NCBI RefSeq assembly: GCF_019448085.1
Contig: NZ_JAGFNZ010000001.1
Coordinates: 434,001-498,000, forward strand
Direction: 5' to 3'
Source: Caproiciproducens faecalis
GTDB taxonomy: Bacteria > Bacillota > Clostridia > Oscillospirales > Acutalibacteraceae
DNA: 64,000 nt
Shown: in pieces, positions 27,226-36,134 of the stretch
Layout: the number at the start of each line of letters is the position of its first letter
How positions within the stretch are numbered: the first letter of the stretch is position 1
The notes under the pieces: generated by a model
What the model was told of the DNA's origin: nothing
Seen by the model: the letters and a program-made list of their open reading frames with translations, nothing else
Databases searched by the model: none
Program-made: the position numbers and the translations under genes

Positions 27226-28455
27226 TTAATATACGATCGCGCCGTATTTCGCCGCAAGCGGCTCAATCAGTTCGATTTCAATGGGACAGGCGGAATCGAC
27301 AATCAGCCGTCCCTGAAAATACCGGAGCGCCGCGTCAAGCACCGGCAGGCTGTCGCAGTAAACAGCAATGGGCAGACGCGTCATCGTGCTGTTTTCGCTT
27401 AACAGCATCGCGTCGTCCAGACTGTTGACCTCTACCAGAGCTGCGGTAACCTGTTCGTCATCCAGATCAATGAGATCCTCTCCAAGCGAACTGGTACAGG
27501 AAATCGGTTCGCTGAATACAATATCGTCTCCCAGAAAAAATGCTTCGCGTTCATTGGCGGCGGCGTAACAGTCCGGCTCCTCCGGAATTACCGGCGGGCC
27601 GAATTCCTTTGCCACCTGCGCCAGCGCTTTCAGATGCTCCGCGGTGGAACCGCAGCATCCTCCGACAATCCGTGCCCCTGCTTCCATCAGCCTGCGCATC
27701 TGGGCGGCAAACTCATCGGGGGTAAGGATTCCGCTATTTGCGGGAGAATTCCACATGGGTACCCCGGCGTTCGGTTTTGCGATGATCGGCACGCTGATAT
27801 GGGGTGCAACCTGCTTTATATGCTCCAGCATGGGTTCCGGGCCAAAGGAGCAGTTCAGGCCGATGGCGTCAACCTCCATGGCCTGCAGAGTGATGACGGC
27901 CGGCAGAAGGCTTCCTCCCGTCAGGGTTCGTCCGCTTTCGTCCACGGTGATGGTTACGAAAACCGGCAGGTTGGTCGTCCTCGCGGCCAGTACCGCAGCG
28001 CGCATATCGGCAAGCGAGGTCTGCGTTTCGATTACGATAAAATCCACACCCGCGTCGTCCAGCGCGCGGATTTGTTCGCGGTAAATGTCGTAAATATCAT
28101 CGAAATCCGCATCGCCGAAGGGCGGGACAAACAAACCGGTGGGGCAGACATTCCCTCCCACCAGAACCCTGGCGGGCTTCGCAACGCTTTGCGACAGCGC
28201 AACCAGCCTCTGATTGATGTCCGCAACCTCCGCTTCCAGACCGTAGCTGCTCAGGCAGGCCCGGTTCGCGCCGAAAGTCGGTGCATAGACTGCCTGTGCG
28301 CCCGCGGCGATAAAGCCGCTTTGCAGCCTGATTAGTTTTTCGGGATTTTCCAAAATCCATTTTTCCACACAAACGCCGCCCGGCATTCCGGCGGCGGCCA
28401 GATTTGTGGCGGTAGCGCCATCCAGCAACAGGGGAAGATGAAATGGGAAACTCAT
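27226..28455 (-). CDS. homocysteine S-methyltransferase family protein
   Basis: Homocysteine-binding domain related to MetH N-terminal and BhmT, using a zinc-activated thiol. 409 residues. The barrel (about 1-295) shows LLDGATATNL, APTFGANR, GLNCSFGPEPM (first zinc Cys) and GGCCGSTAEH (the Cys pair). The last ~110 residues continue beyond the usual Hcy domain; the end (DSACPIEIELIEPLAAKYGA) resembles the start of a MetH pterin-binding domain that is cut short. The methyl donor is unknown; a partner protein with corrinoid or folate domains may exist elsewhere. Last gene of the ddl-murI-ywiB-argS series. Confidence 0.83.
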   Translation of the reverse strand: MSFPFHLPLLLDGATATNLAAAGMPGGVCVEKWILENPEKLIRLQSGFIAAGAQAVYAPTFGANRACLSSYGLEAEVADINQRLVALSQSVAKPARVLVGGNVCPTGLFVPPFGDADFDDIYDIYREQIRALDDAGVDFIVIETQTSLADMRAAVLAARTTNLPVFVTITVDESGRTLTGGSLLPAVITLQAMEVDAIGLNCSFGPEPMLEHIKQVAPHISVPIIAKPNAGVPMWNSPANSGILTPDEFAAQMRRLMEAGARIVGGCCGSTAEHLKALAQVAKEFGPPVIPEEPDCYAAANEREAFFLGDDIVFSEPISCTSSLGEDLIDLDDEQVTAALVEVNSLDDAMLLSENSTMTRLPIAVYCDSLPVLDAALRYFQGRLIVDSACPIEIELIEPLAAKYGAIVY

Positions 28456-28489
28456 TTATTCTTCATTGCTCCTAACATGTTCAGCCTGC

Positions 28490-30184
28490 TTACATGCTTT
28501 CCGGTGCGGAAATCTTAAACATGGAAAGTACGTTGCAGATCACAGTGGAAACCGCGCTGCAAAGAAACATTCTTGCGGCGGTCAAACTTTCATTTTCACC
28601 TTTTACGCGGCATGCATTGTAAAATTTATGGAAGAGCGTAGCCAATGTAATGACATAGCGGGTGATTCTGGCGGGATCATAGTCCTGTGCCGCCGCTACA
28701 ATTTCGCCCGTAAAGGCGGAAAGATGCCGGATCAGTTCAATTTCCTCGGGTGCGGTTAAAAGTGCCAGCTCCTCGTCGGTGCAGTCGCGCGGGGTGATTC
28801 CCTCTGCGGCAAGTGCCTTGAAAATGCTGCAGATTCTCGCCCGGGCGTACTGTACATAATAAACCGGGTTCTGCGCATCCTGCTGTACGGCAAGATCAAG
28901 GTCAAAATCCATCTGAGAATTTGCTTCCCGCATGTTGAAATGGAACCTTGCCGCGTCTACCGGCACCTCTTCAAGCAGGTCGGCGAGCTGAATCGCTTTG
29001 CCGGTACGTTTGCTCATCCTTACGACTTCGCCGCCCTTTACCAGCCTTACCAGCTGAATCAGTACGACGTCCAGCTTGCTGCCGTCCAGCCCGATCGCAT
29101 CCATGGCACCCTTCATTCTGGCCACATGGCCGTGGTGGTCGGCGCCCCAGACATCAATGCATCGATTAAAGCCGCGCTTTGCAAATTTATTTCTATGATA
29201 AGCGATATCCGCCGCGAAATAAGTTGGATTTCCGTTCTGGCGGACCAGAACTTCATCTTTTTCCGCACCAAAATCCGTGGCGCGGTACCAGATCGCACCG
29301 TCCTTTTCGTAGGTCAGGCCTTTTTCCGTCAGAATCTGAATGGTTTCTTCCAGCTCGCCGTCGTTGTGCAGGCGGCTTTCCAAAAACCACTCGTCGTAGA
29401 CAATCCCGTATTTTTTCAGGTCGTCCTTCATTCTGGCAATGTTCTTCGGGAGCGCAAAATCCACCAGCGCTTTTTTCAGCTCTTCAGGGTCGGCGTCCAC
29501 ATAGCTGTCGCCGTGTTCCTGTGCAAATTCAGAGGCCCTCTCGCGAATATCTTCACCGTGGTACCCGTCCTCCGGAAATTCAACGGCATCCTCGCCCTGA
29601 AAGATCTGCAGATACCGCACTGCAAGGGAACTGCCGAACTTCTCAATTTGATTTCCCGCGTCGTTTACATAGAATTCACGCCACACGTCGTAGCCCGCAG
29701 CGTCAAGAACCGAAGCAAGGGAATCGCCCAGCGCACCGCCGCGCGCGTTGCCCATGTGCATGGGGCCGGTCGGGTTTGCGGAGACAAATTCGACCATGAC
29801 CTTTTCTTTTTTACCGAAATCACTGCGGCCGTAAGAAGCGCCGCTCTGTGCAATATCTTTCAAAATTTCCGAATAGAAACGCTGATTCAGAAAAAAGTTA
29901 ATGAATCCGGGGCCCGCAATTTCAAAACGGTCAAAAAATGTGCCTTCCAGCACGATATGATCCGTGATGAGCTGTGCAATTTTTCTGGGAGCAAGACGGA
30001 ACGCCTTAGCGGAAACCATGGCCGCGTTCGTCGCCCAGTCACCGTGGCTGCGGTCGGCAGGCACTTCAATTGCGAAGGGGGGCATTTCCCCCTGGGGCAG
30101 GTCGCCGCCGGCCTGTGCCTTTTCCACCGAGCGGAGAATTGCGTTTTTCAGTTCACTGGTCGCCTGTAACACTATTTTTGACAT
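28490..30184 (-). CDS. argS: arginyl-tRNA synthetase
   Basis: Class I aminoacyl-tRNA synthetase charging tRNA-Arg, 564 residues. N-terminal Arg-specific tRNA-binding domain (about 1-90), HIGH-like motif in NPTGPMHMGNARG, KMSKS-like motif VRMSKRTGKAI, and the C-terminal DALR anticodon domain. Its start codon overlaps the end of the upstream ywiB-like gene by 32 bp and AGGAGG stands in that overlap, indicating coupling. Confidence 0.97.
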   Translation of the reverse strand: MSKIVLQATSELKNAILRSVEKAQAGGDLPQGEMPPFAIEVPADRSHGDWATNAAMVSAKAFRLAPRKIAQLITDHIVLEGTFFDRFEIAGPGFINFFLNQRFYSEILKDIAQSGASYGRSDFGKKEKVMVEFVSANPTGPMHMGNARGGALGDSLASVLDAAGYDVWREFYVNDAGNQIEKFGSSLAVRYLQIFQGEDAVEFPEDGYHGEDIRERASEFAQEHGDSYVDADPEELKKALVDFALPKNIARMKDDLKKYGIVYDEWFLESRLHNDGELEETIQILTEKGLTYEKDGAIWYRATDFGAEKDEVLVRQNGNPTYFAADIAYHRNKFAKRGFNRCIDVWGADHHGHVARMKGAMDAIGLDGSKLDVVLIQLVRLVKGGEVVRMSKRTGKAIQLADLLEEVPVDAARFHFNMREANSQMDFDLDLAVQQDAQNPVYYVQYARARICSIFKALAAEGITPRDCTDEELALLTAPEEIELIRHLSAFTGEIVAAAQDYDPARITRYVITLATLFHKFYNACRVKGENESLTAARMFLCSAVSTVICNVLSMFKISAPESM

Positions 30185-30617
30185 CTTTGTTGTTTGCCTC
30201 CTTGACCGTAATGAAGAGTTCGTTTAAGCTTGATAAATTGGAGTTGATATCCAGCGTATAGTTGACTTCCAGATTTCCGCCCATTTCTCCAAGACTGGAT
30301 TTTACCCTGCTGGTGAAAACACCCACCATCATATTTCCAAATCCCGTGTCGTACTGGCAAAGGTGGCGTTTCCCGTTTTCCAGAATCAGGCGGGTGCTGT
30401 CGGCTCCGCCGCGCATCAGGGTCACTTTCGAGTTGCCGTCGACTTTCAGCACGGAAGTCTGCGCCGCGTTGTGGTTATCCGCGTCGTATTCCTTATATAC
30501 AATGTATTGGCTGTTGCCTTTTTTGACATACGAACCAAGGGTGGTCAGTTCAATTTCGCCGGTTTCATCGTCTATTTTCTGCCGGCCGATAATGGAAATC
30601 AGGTAATTTTCCAGCAT
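30153..30617 (-). CDS. DUF1934 (YwiB-like) protein
   Basis: 154-residue beta-rich cytosolic protein (lipocalin-like barrel fold in YwiB), often found next to argS in Firmicutes. Visible features: IIGRQKIDDETGEIELTTLG at the start, VKSSLGEMGGNLEVNYTLD and LNELFITVKE near the end. The start at 30617 is chosen because AAGGAG stands eight bases upstream; 14 further in-frame codons exist. Function in the family is unknown. Overlaps argS by 32 bp. Confidence 0.83.
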   Translation of the reverse strand: MLENYLISIIGRQKIDDETGEIELTTLGSYVKKGNSQYIVYKEYDADNHNAAQTSVLKVDGNSKVTLMRGGADSTRLILENGKRHLCQYDTGFGNMMVGVFTSRVKSSLGEMGGNLEVNYTLDINSNLSSLNELFITVKEANNKDVKNSVTGDQ

Positions 30618-30682
30618 TTGTTTACTCCTTGCAAATTTATTCCGCGGGCCTTTTATCAAGAGTTTTGCTTGATAAACCAGGC

Positions 30683-31495
30683 CTAGTACAAATCAATATT
30701 CACATGGCTGACCTCACGCTTGATATCTTTCCCAAGAAAGATCCCTGCAATTTGAGAGAAGCCTTCCATCCTGTCGCTGACGTAAAACGAGCAGTCGCCT
30801 TGTGTGCTTCTGCCACACAGAAGCCCCCGCTCCTTCAGCATGGCGGAGCAGTACAATGCGGTTTCCCGTCCGCTGTCGATCAGAGTCACGCCGCTGCCCA
30901 TCACTTCGGAAATGAAATGCCGAATAATCGGATAGTGTGTGCAGCCCATAATCAGGGTGTCAATCCCCGATTCCCTCAGCGGGGTCAGGTAACGCTGCGC
31001 AACCAGGCGGGTTACCTCCTCGTTTTCGGCGATCCAGCCGTTTTCCACCAGCGGGACAAACAGCGGGCAGTCGCGGTCGAAAACCTCGATTTCAGGATCG
31101 ATTGCGGAAAGTTCGCGGCGGTACGAACCGCTGCGGATGGTTGCGGTGGTGGCAATCACTCCGATTTTCTTATTTCTGGTGCTCGCCGCCGCCGCAATTG
31201 CGGTCGGTTTCAGCACTCCGGTGTAAGGCAGGGACAGGCTTTCGCCGATTCCACTTGCGACCGAACTGACGGTACCGCAGGCGGCGATAATCATCTTCAC
31301 ATTTTTCGATTCCAGAAACGCCGTGTCCTGCGCGGCGTATTTCGTGATGGTTTCGCGGCTGCGTGACCCGTAGGGAACGCGGCCGGTGTCGCCGAAATAA
31401 ATGATGTTTTCATTCGGCATAATGCTTAACAGCTCTTTTACGGCGGTCAGCCCGCCAAGCCCGGAGTCAAAGACACCGATTGGTCTGTTGTCCAT
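30683..31495 (-). CDS. murI: glutamate racemase
   Basis: Interconverts L- and D-glutamate for peptidoglycan. 270 residues. Family motifs: IGVFDSGLGGLTAVKEL, IYFGDTGRVPYGSRS, the first catalytic Cys in IIAACGTVSSVA and the second in LIMGCTHYPII. The ATG at 31495 is preferred over one at 31513, which would lie two bases from its GGAG. Follows ddl on the same strand, a cell-wall precursor pair. Confidence 0.95.
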   Translation of the reverse strand: MDNRPIGVFDSGLGGLTAVKELLSIMPNENIIYFGDTGRVPYGSRSRETITKYAAQDTAFLESKNVKMIIAACGTVSSVASGIGESLSLPYTGVLKPTAIAAAASTRNKKIGVIATTATIRSGSYRRELSAIDPEIEVFDRDCPLFVPLVENGWIAENEEVTRLVAQRYLTPLRESGIDTLIMGCTHYPIIRHFISEVMGSGVTLIDSGRETALYCSAMLKERGLLCGRSTQGDCSFYVSDRMEGFSQIAGIFLGKDIKREVSHVNIDLY

Positions 31496-31524
31496 TCTAT
31501 TCCATCGCTCCAAAAAGATTCAAT

Positions 31525-32598
31525 TTAGTACTGTGTCCGAATTTCAAAAGAAAGCGACACCAGTTTGTCGAGCAGTTCGCTGTAGGAAACGCCGGAGGCC
31601 TCCCAGAGCTTTGGGTACATGCTGATGGAAGTGAAACCCGGCATGGTGTTCAGTTCGTTCAAAATGACCTCTTTGCCGTCGCGTACAAAAAAGTCTACGC
31701 GGGCCAGGCCGGTGCAGCCCAGCATATAATAAGCTCTGCAGGCGGTTGAGCGAATCTCCTCCACAACCGCTTCATCCAGATGAGCGGGAATATAGAGCTG
31801 GGATTTTCCTGATTTATATTTGTCGTCGTAGTCGTAAAATTCGGCGGAAGCTGCGATTTCGCCGACAACCGAAGCCTCCGGCTCCGCGTTGCCCAGTACG
31901 GCGCATTCAACCTCCTGACCGACAATGGCTTCTTCCACAACGATTTTATCGTCTTCCTTTGCCGCCCTGGCTACCGCTTCGTCCAGCTCGGCTTCGCAGC
32001 TTACTTTGCTGACCCCTACGGAGGAGCCCGCGTTCGCCGGCTTTACAAAGATGGGGTAGCCCAGTCTTGCGTCGATTTTCCGCTTGATTTTTTCAGCGCC
32101 GGTCTTATATTTCTCGGCGTAAAACCACAGGTATTTGGCCTGATGAATCCCTGCCGCGGTCAGCAGGGTGTGAGTGACCGCCTTATCCATGCAGTCGGCG
32201 GAGGCAAGCGCGCGGCAGCCAACAAACGGAATTCCGCTCAGCTGCAACAGTCCCTGCACGGTGCCGTCTTCTCCATTTTTACCGTGCAGGACGGGGAACA
32301 CGCAGTCCACCTTGATGACGTCAAAACCCATTTGGCCGTCGACGACAATTCCGCGGATGCTCCTGTCGGGAGAAATAAACGCGGGCTGGTTCAGCGGGTC
32401 ATGCTCCCAGCGCCCGTCGGCGATTTCCTCCGGGGAACCGCTGAAAAGATACCAGCGTCCGTCCTTCGTAATACCCAGACAAACAATTTCATATTTTTCT
32501 TTGGGAAGGTTGTTGATAACCGAAGCCGCGGAAATGCATGATACTTCATGTTCGGATGAGCTGCCGCCGAAAATGACGGCAATCCTCTTTTTATTCAT
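31525..32598 (-). CDS. ddl: D-alanine--D-alanine ligase
   Basis: ATP-grasp ligase making D-Ala-D-Ala for lipid II. 357 residues. N-terminal FGGSSSEHEVSCISAASV, lid segment FVKPANAGSSVGVSKV, omega-loop FYDYDDKYKSGKSQ and C-terminal VILNELNTMPGFTSISMYP. The omega-loop Tyr (YDYDDKY) fits a D-Ala-D-Ala rather than a D-Ala-D-Lac enzyme. GGAGG nine bases before ATG 32598. First gene of the minus-strand operon. Confidence 0.95.
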   Translation of the reverse strand: MNKKRIAVIFGGSSSEHEVSCISAASVINNLPKEKYEIVCLGITKDGRWYLFSGSPEEIADGRWEHDPLNQPAFISPDRSIRGIVVDGQMGFDVIKVDCVFPVLHGKNGEDGTVQGLLQLSGIPFVGCRALASADCMDKAVTHTLLTAAGIHQAKYLWFYAEKYKTGAEKIKRKIDARLGYPIFVKPANAGSSVGVSKVSCEAELDEAVARAAKEDDKIVVEEAIVGQEVECAVLGNAEPEASVVGEIAASAEFYDYDDKYKSGKSQLYIPAHLDEAVVEEIRSTACRAYYMLGCTGLARVDFFVRDGKEVILNELNTMPGFTSISMYPKLWEASGVSYSELLDKLVSLSFEIRTQY

Positions 32599-32714
32599 AA
32601 TAATATCCTCCAAAGATCTGCTCTTTTCCTATTTAATAATATACATAATCCTACAAATACATATCATACCACAAGGCTTTTAGCGGTGCAATTGGAATTT
32701 TGTTAAATTGTATG

Positions 32715-32743
32715 GTGACAAAAAAGTGTTTATGTAGTATAAT
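32715..32743 (+). promoter_or_regulatory. predicted promoter of the unknown 263-residue protein gene
   Basis: GTGACA (32715-32720), 17-base spacer, TATAAT (32738-32743), about 120 bases before the TTG start. Confidence 0.6.
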
Positions 32744-32865
32744 TTATAAACATTGAGAGTCATACTATTATCGGTTAAATATAAAAGGGAAATTCAGGGA
32801 CACGCTGCGTTTGCGCCCTGTGCGGGAAAGCGGCGGGCAGAAATACAAATTCAGGAGTGATTTGT

Positions 32866-33657
32866 TTGGAGCAGAAGGCATTTGACCTGATTGCTGAAAA
32901 AGTCGGCGCGGTTTTAGACGGACAGGGGTTCGTAAGAACCGGTGAGGTACAACAGGATGGCGAAGGCCGTTCAGTGCTGTTTAAAGGGGAGAATACCGCT
33001 TACAGTATTCTGTATAATCAGGGAAAAAAGCGCTTTGAGCTTCGAACCTGCGATGCCGAGGATGGGGAGCCGGACTTAAAATGGAAATCCATTTCCATTT
33101 GGCTTTTTGACCCGGAAACGGACAGCCTTTCCGAAGCGGACAGCATTGTCAACGATTTCGTCGAAACCATTGAGGGCCCTAAGCGTCTGGCAGCGGCCAA
33201 GACGAAAAAAAAGCGCAAGAAGGACGATGAGAACAATGCAGACCCGTTGTTTTTCTTCAATCGCTTCGTGGGTATTTTCCCAGAGCTGAAAGATGAGCTC
33301 AACTATGAAAAAAGTCAGTATGACGAAGTCCGCGCGGTTCACTTCGCAAAGGAATCTCTGGTACCGAAAGTGGACATGCTCTGCTCACAGAGCGGCAGAA
33401 CGGACAGCATCAAGCGCTGCTGCGATCTTCTGAACGACATGTACGCCAACGGCGACATGGATGTGCGTTCCATTATCACGATTGTGGTCTTGAACGGTTT
33501 AAGCAGCCAGTCGGTTGAAAATATGAAGCCGATGTTCACGGACGACCTGAAAAAAGGCTTTACAGCAGGGCTGAAATTCAAGGGGAAAGTGGTAAAGCCC
33601 GCAAAGAAAAAGAAAGAAAAAAGATTTGTTGCTGCAAATCTGAACGACATGAAATAA
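32866..33657 (+). CDS. unknown 263-residue protein with basic linker
   Basis: No family recognised. An N-terminal alpha/beta region of about 110 residues (MEQKAFDLIAEKVGAVLDGQ; SVLFKGENTAYSILYNQG) is joined by a Lys-rich linker (KTKKKRKKDDENN) to a helical C-terminal region ending in a second Lys-rich tail (KPAKKKKEKRF). The TTG start at 32866 follows AGGAG eight bases upstream. No membrane segment. The basic tails suggest nucleic-acid or ribosome contact, which is only inference. It lies just before the ribosomal/transcription gene cluster. Confidence 0.7.
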   Translation: MEQKAFDLIAEKVGAVLDGQGFVRTGEVQQDGEGRSVLFKGENTAYSILYNQGKKRFELRTCDAEDGEPDLKWKSISIWLFDPETDSLSEADSIVNDFVETIEGPKRLAAAKTKKKRKKDDENNADPLFFFNRFVGIFPELKDELNYEKSQYDEVRAVHFAKESLVPKVDMLCSQSGRTDSIKRCCDLLNDMYANGDMDVRSIITIVVLNGLSSQSVENMKPMFTDDLKKGFTAGLKFKGKVVKPAKKKKEKRFVAANLNDMK

Positions 33658-33666
33658 ACGGAACAA

Positions 33667-33697
33667 ACGGGACGGGCAAAATCCGCCCCGTTTTCTA
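33667..33697 (+). terminator. weak terminator before the rpmG promoter
   Basis: ACGGGACGG and CCGCCCCGT form a stem with one mismatch followed by TTTT. Confidence 0.5.
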
Positions 33698-33705
33698 AAA
33701 AAAAC

Positions 33706-33735
33706 TTGACATATTTAGAAGAAGTATGCTATGAT
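33706..33735 (+). promoter_or_regulatory. promoter of rpmG-secE-nusG
   Basis: TTGACA (33706-33711), 18-base spacer, TATGAT (33730-33735). The ~100-nt leader contains a small AGGCCTT/AAGGCCT hairpin with following T residues (33789-33815). Confidence 0.75.
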
Positions 33736-33838
33736 GTTTATACCTCATAAAGGGGTTATTTTTTTGCGCCCTTTTAAGAGGGAGGCTGAGGCCTTAAAAA
33801 AGGCCTAAATATTTTTCCGTATAACGGGAGGTGCCGTC

Positions 33839-33988
33839 ATGAGAGTTAAAGTTACATTAGCCTGCACAGAGTGCAAACAGCGCAACTACAACACAATGAA
33901 GAACAAGAAGAATGATCCGGACAGGCTTGAGATGAACAAGTACTGCAGATTCTGTAAGAAACACACTCTTCACAGAGAGACGAAGTAA
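33839..33988 (+). CDS. rpmG: 50S ribosomal protein L33
   Basis: 49-residue L33, too short for a long-ORF scan. Starts [19 protein letters not shown] and ends [16 protein letters not shown]. Both CxxC pairs (CTEC, CRFC) are present, so this is the zinc-binding C+ form. GGGAGG precedes the ATG; secE follows by 20 bp, the usual rpmG-secE-nusG order. Confidence 0.96.
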   Translation: MRVKVTLACTECKQRNYNTMKNKKNDPDRLEMNKYCRFCKKHTLHRETK

Positions 33989-34008
33989 TCCGGACGGAGG
34001 GACGAAAA

Positions 34009-34242
34009 ATGGCAGATACAACAAAAAAAGAGAACTTTTTTGCCAGGGCGAGCAAAAACACCTCAAAGTTCTTGCGCGACTGCAAAAATGAAATCAAAAA
34101 GATTGTATGGCCCACACCAAAAGCAGTTTTTAAGAATACCGGTGTCGTTTTGGCAACAATATTTCTGATCGGACTGTTTATTTTTGGACTCGACACGTTG
34201 CTCATGAACCTGCTTGGATTGATTATGAATGTTGCAAAGTAG
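34009..34242 (+). CDS. secE: preprotein translocase subunit SecE
   Basis: 77-residue single-span essential subunit of SecYEG. Amphipathic segment FLRDCKNEIKKIVWPTPK followed by one hydrophobic helix (about 44-70), the normal Firmicute layout. GGACGGAGGG precedes the start. Confidence 0.95.
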   Translation: MADTTKKENFFARASKNTSKFLRDCKNEIKKIVWPTPKAVFKNTGVVLATIFLIGLFIFGLDTLLMNLLGLIMNVAK

Positions 34243-34262
34243 GATAAGCGGAGGAAATTACG

Positions 34263-34784
34263 ATGCCTGAAGACGCAAAATGGTATGTTGTTCATACCTA
34301 TTCCGGGTATGAGAACAAGGTAGCCTCTAATCTTGAAAAAACTGTGGAAAACCGTCAGCTCCATGATTTGATTCAGGAAATCCGTGTGCCGACGGAAACT
34401 GTTACCGAAATCAAAGATAACAAAAGGCGCGATGTCGAGCGCAAAATTTTCCCCGGTTATGTCTTGGTGAAGATGCTCCTTACCGATGAGTCATGGTATG
34501 TTGTCCGCAACATCAGGGGCTGTACGGGCTTTGTCGGTCCGTCTTCCAAACCCATTCCGCTTACGGATGAAGAAGTGGCAAAACTGGGCGTTGATCAGAA
34601 AGAAATTGAGGTTTCTTACAGTGTCGGCGATTCCGTACACATCATCGACGGTCCGCTTGAGGGCTTTGTTGGTACTGTGGAAGAGGTTGATGTCGACAAA
34701 AACCGCGTTCGTGTTACTGTGTCCATGTTCGGGCGCGAAACACCGGTTGAGCTTGAGTTGGATCAGGCTGAAGCGATGGAATAA
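34263..34784 (+). CDS. nusG: transcription termination/antitermination protein NusG
   Basis: RNA polymerase elongation factor, 173 residues. NGN domain starts KWYVVHTYSGYENKVASNLE and contains FPGYVLVKM; the C-terminal KOW domain holds SVHIIDGPLEGFVGTVEEVD. GCGGAGG precedes the ATG. Confidence 0.97.
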   Translation: MPEDAKWYVVHTYSGYENKVASNLEKTVENRQLHDLIQEIRVPTETVTEIKDNKRRDVERKIFPGYVLVKMLLTDESWYVVRNIRGCTGFVGPSSKPIPLTDEEVAKLGVDQKEIEVSYSVGDSVHIIDGPLEGFVGTVEEVDVDKNRVRVTVSMFGRETPVELELDQAEAME

Positions 34785-34838
34785 AATCTATTCACAATAA
34801 TTTGCGGGAGACCGCTTATTATGAGGGGCATTGCCCCT

Positions 34839-34884
34839 GTGGGAGGAACGGATAAACTGAATCATCCGCTCCGCCATCTACCAC
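34839..34884 (+). promoter_or_regulatory. putative L1-binding rRNA-mimic hairpin in the rplK leader
   Basis: GTGGGAGGAAC (34839-34849) pairs in two steps with CTCC and TACCAC (to 34884): GTGG with CCAC and GAG with CTC, separated by a one-sided internal loop, with an upper CGGAT/ATCCG stem. This reproduces the GUGGGAG...GGAGCC...AAAUACCAC layout of the L1 site of 23S rRNA (helices 76-78), as I recall it. The same layout recurs before rplA. Confidence 0.65.
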
Positions 34885-34905
34885 GAATTTTGGAGGTGCA
34901 AACAA

Positions 34906-35331
34906 ATGGCTCAAAAGGTTACGGGCTTAATTAAGCTCCAAATACCTGCTGGCAAGGCTACCCCGGCGCCGCCTGTAGGACCGGCTCTTGGTCAGCACGG
35001 TGTCAACATTATGGCGTTTACAAAGGAATTCAATGAGCGCACAAAAAATGATGTAGGACTGATTATTCCGGTCGTCATCACCGTTTATGCGGATCGTTCG
35101 TTTACCTTTATCACCAAAACCCCGCCGGCTGCTGTCCTGATTAAAAAGGCTTGCGGCATTGAAAGCGGTTCCGGTGAACCCAACAAGAAAAAGGTAGCAA
35201 AGATTACACGCGAGCAGGTCAGAAAGATAGCTGAGACAAAGATGCCTGACTTAAATGCAGCTTCTGTTGAGACAGCCATGAGCATGGTTGCCGGTACAGC
35301 GCGCAGCATGGGCATTGAAGTCGTAGATTGA
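34906..35331 (+). CDS. rplK: 50S ribosomal protein L11
   Basis: 141 residues. L11 motifs: [21 protein letters not shown] at the N-terminus and the rRNA-binding C-terminal domain with [22 protein letters not shown] and the ending [20 protein letters not shown] precedes the start. Located 120 bp after nusG and before rplA. Confidence 0.97.
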   Translation: MAQKVTGLIKLQIPAGKATPAPPVGPALGQHGVNIMAFTKEFNERTKNDVGLIIPVVITVYADRSFTFITKTPPAAVLIKKACGIESGSGEPNKKKVAKITREQVRKIAETKMPDLNAASVETAMSMVAGTARSMGIEVVD

Positions 35332-35338
35332 CACCCGG

Positions 35339-35371
35339 GTGGGAGGAACTTTTCTACTCCGATTTTACCAC
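35339..35371 (+). promoter_or_regulatory. putative L1-binding rRNA-mimic hairpin in the rplA leader
   Basis: GTGGGAGGAAC (35339-35349), CTCC (35357-35360) and TACCAC (35366-35371) fold as GTGG/CCAC and GAG/CTC with the one-sided loop GATTTTA, nearly the same as the element before rplK but with a shorter upper part. It ends 20 bases before the rplA start. Confidence 0.65.
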
Positions 35372-35390
35372 TCAATAGGGAGGAAAACCA

Positions 35391-36086
35391 ATGAAACACG
35401 GTAAAAAATACGTTGATAACGTGAAGCTTGTCGACCGCACAAAGCTTTATGATGCAAACGAGGCTCTTGACCTCTGTGTCAAGACCGGAACATCCAAGTT
35501 TGATGAGACCGTTGAAGTCCACGTCAAGCTCGGCGTTGACAGCCGTCACGCTGACCAGCAGGTTCGCGGTGCAATTGTACTGCCGAACGGTACCGGTAAA
35601 AAAGTTCGCGTACTGGCTATCTGCAAAGGCGACGCTGCCAAAGAGGCGGAAGAAGCCGGTGCGGAGTTTGTCGGTGCCGAAGAAATGGTACAGAAAATCC
35701 AGTCTGAAAACTGGATGGATTTCGATATTCTGATTACTACTCCGGATATGATGGGCCTTGTCGGCCGTTTAGGTAAGGTTCTGGGCCCCCGCGGCCTGAT
35801 GCCGAACCCGAAAGCCGGTACGGTTACCCGCGAAATCGGCAAAGCAATTGCCGACGCCAAAGCAGGTAAGATTGAGTACCGCCTTGACAAGACCAATATT
35901 ATCCACTGCACGATCGGCAAAGTTTCTTTTGGCGGCCAGAAGCTGCAGGAAAACTTTGACGCTCTGCTCGGCGCAATCGTAAAGGCAAAGCCGGCCGCTT
36001 CCAAGGGCCAGTATATCAAGAGCTGCGTCGTAGCTTCCACCATGGGTCCCGGCGTCAGAATCAACCCGAACAAGGTTGGCGTCTGA
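35391..36086 (+). CDS. rplA: 50S ribosomal protein L1
   Basis: 231 residues. L1 motifs: [40 protein letters not shown] and the closing [16 protein letters not shown] region. AGGGAGG precedes the ATG. L1 is the known translational repressor of the L11 operon in other bacteria; two candidate target hairpins lie in the cluster here. Confidence 0.97.
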   Translation: MKHGKKYVDNVKLVDRTKLYDANEALDLCVKTGTSKFDETVEVHVKLGVDSRHADQQVRGAIVLPNGTGKKVRVLAICKGDAAKEAEEAGAEFVGAEEMVQKIQSENWMDFDILITTPDMMGLVGRLGKVLGPRGLMPNPKAGTVTREIGKAIADAKAGKIEYRLDKTNIIHCTIGKVSFGGQKLQENFDALLGAIVKAKPAASKGQYIKSCVVASTMGPGVRINPNKVGV

Positions 36087-36097
36087 TTCCAAAAGGC

Positions 36098-36126
36098 TTG
36101 ACAGACTGCTGAGTCTGTGATAGTAT
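36098..36126 (+). promoter_or_regulatory. promoter of rplJ-rplL
   Basis: TTGACA (36098-36103), 17-base spacer, TAGTAT (36121-36126), just after rplA. Confidence 0.7.
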
Positions 36127-36134
36127 AATATTCG

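Noticed and set aside
28940-30169. Long plus-strand frame antisense to argS
   Set aside because: argS on the minus strand has all class I motifs; the antisense frame arises from its codon bias.
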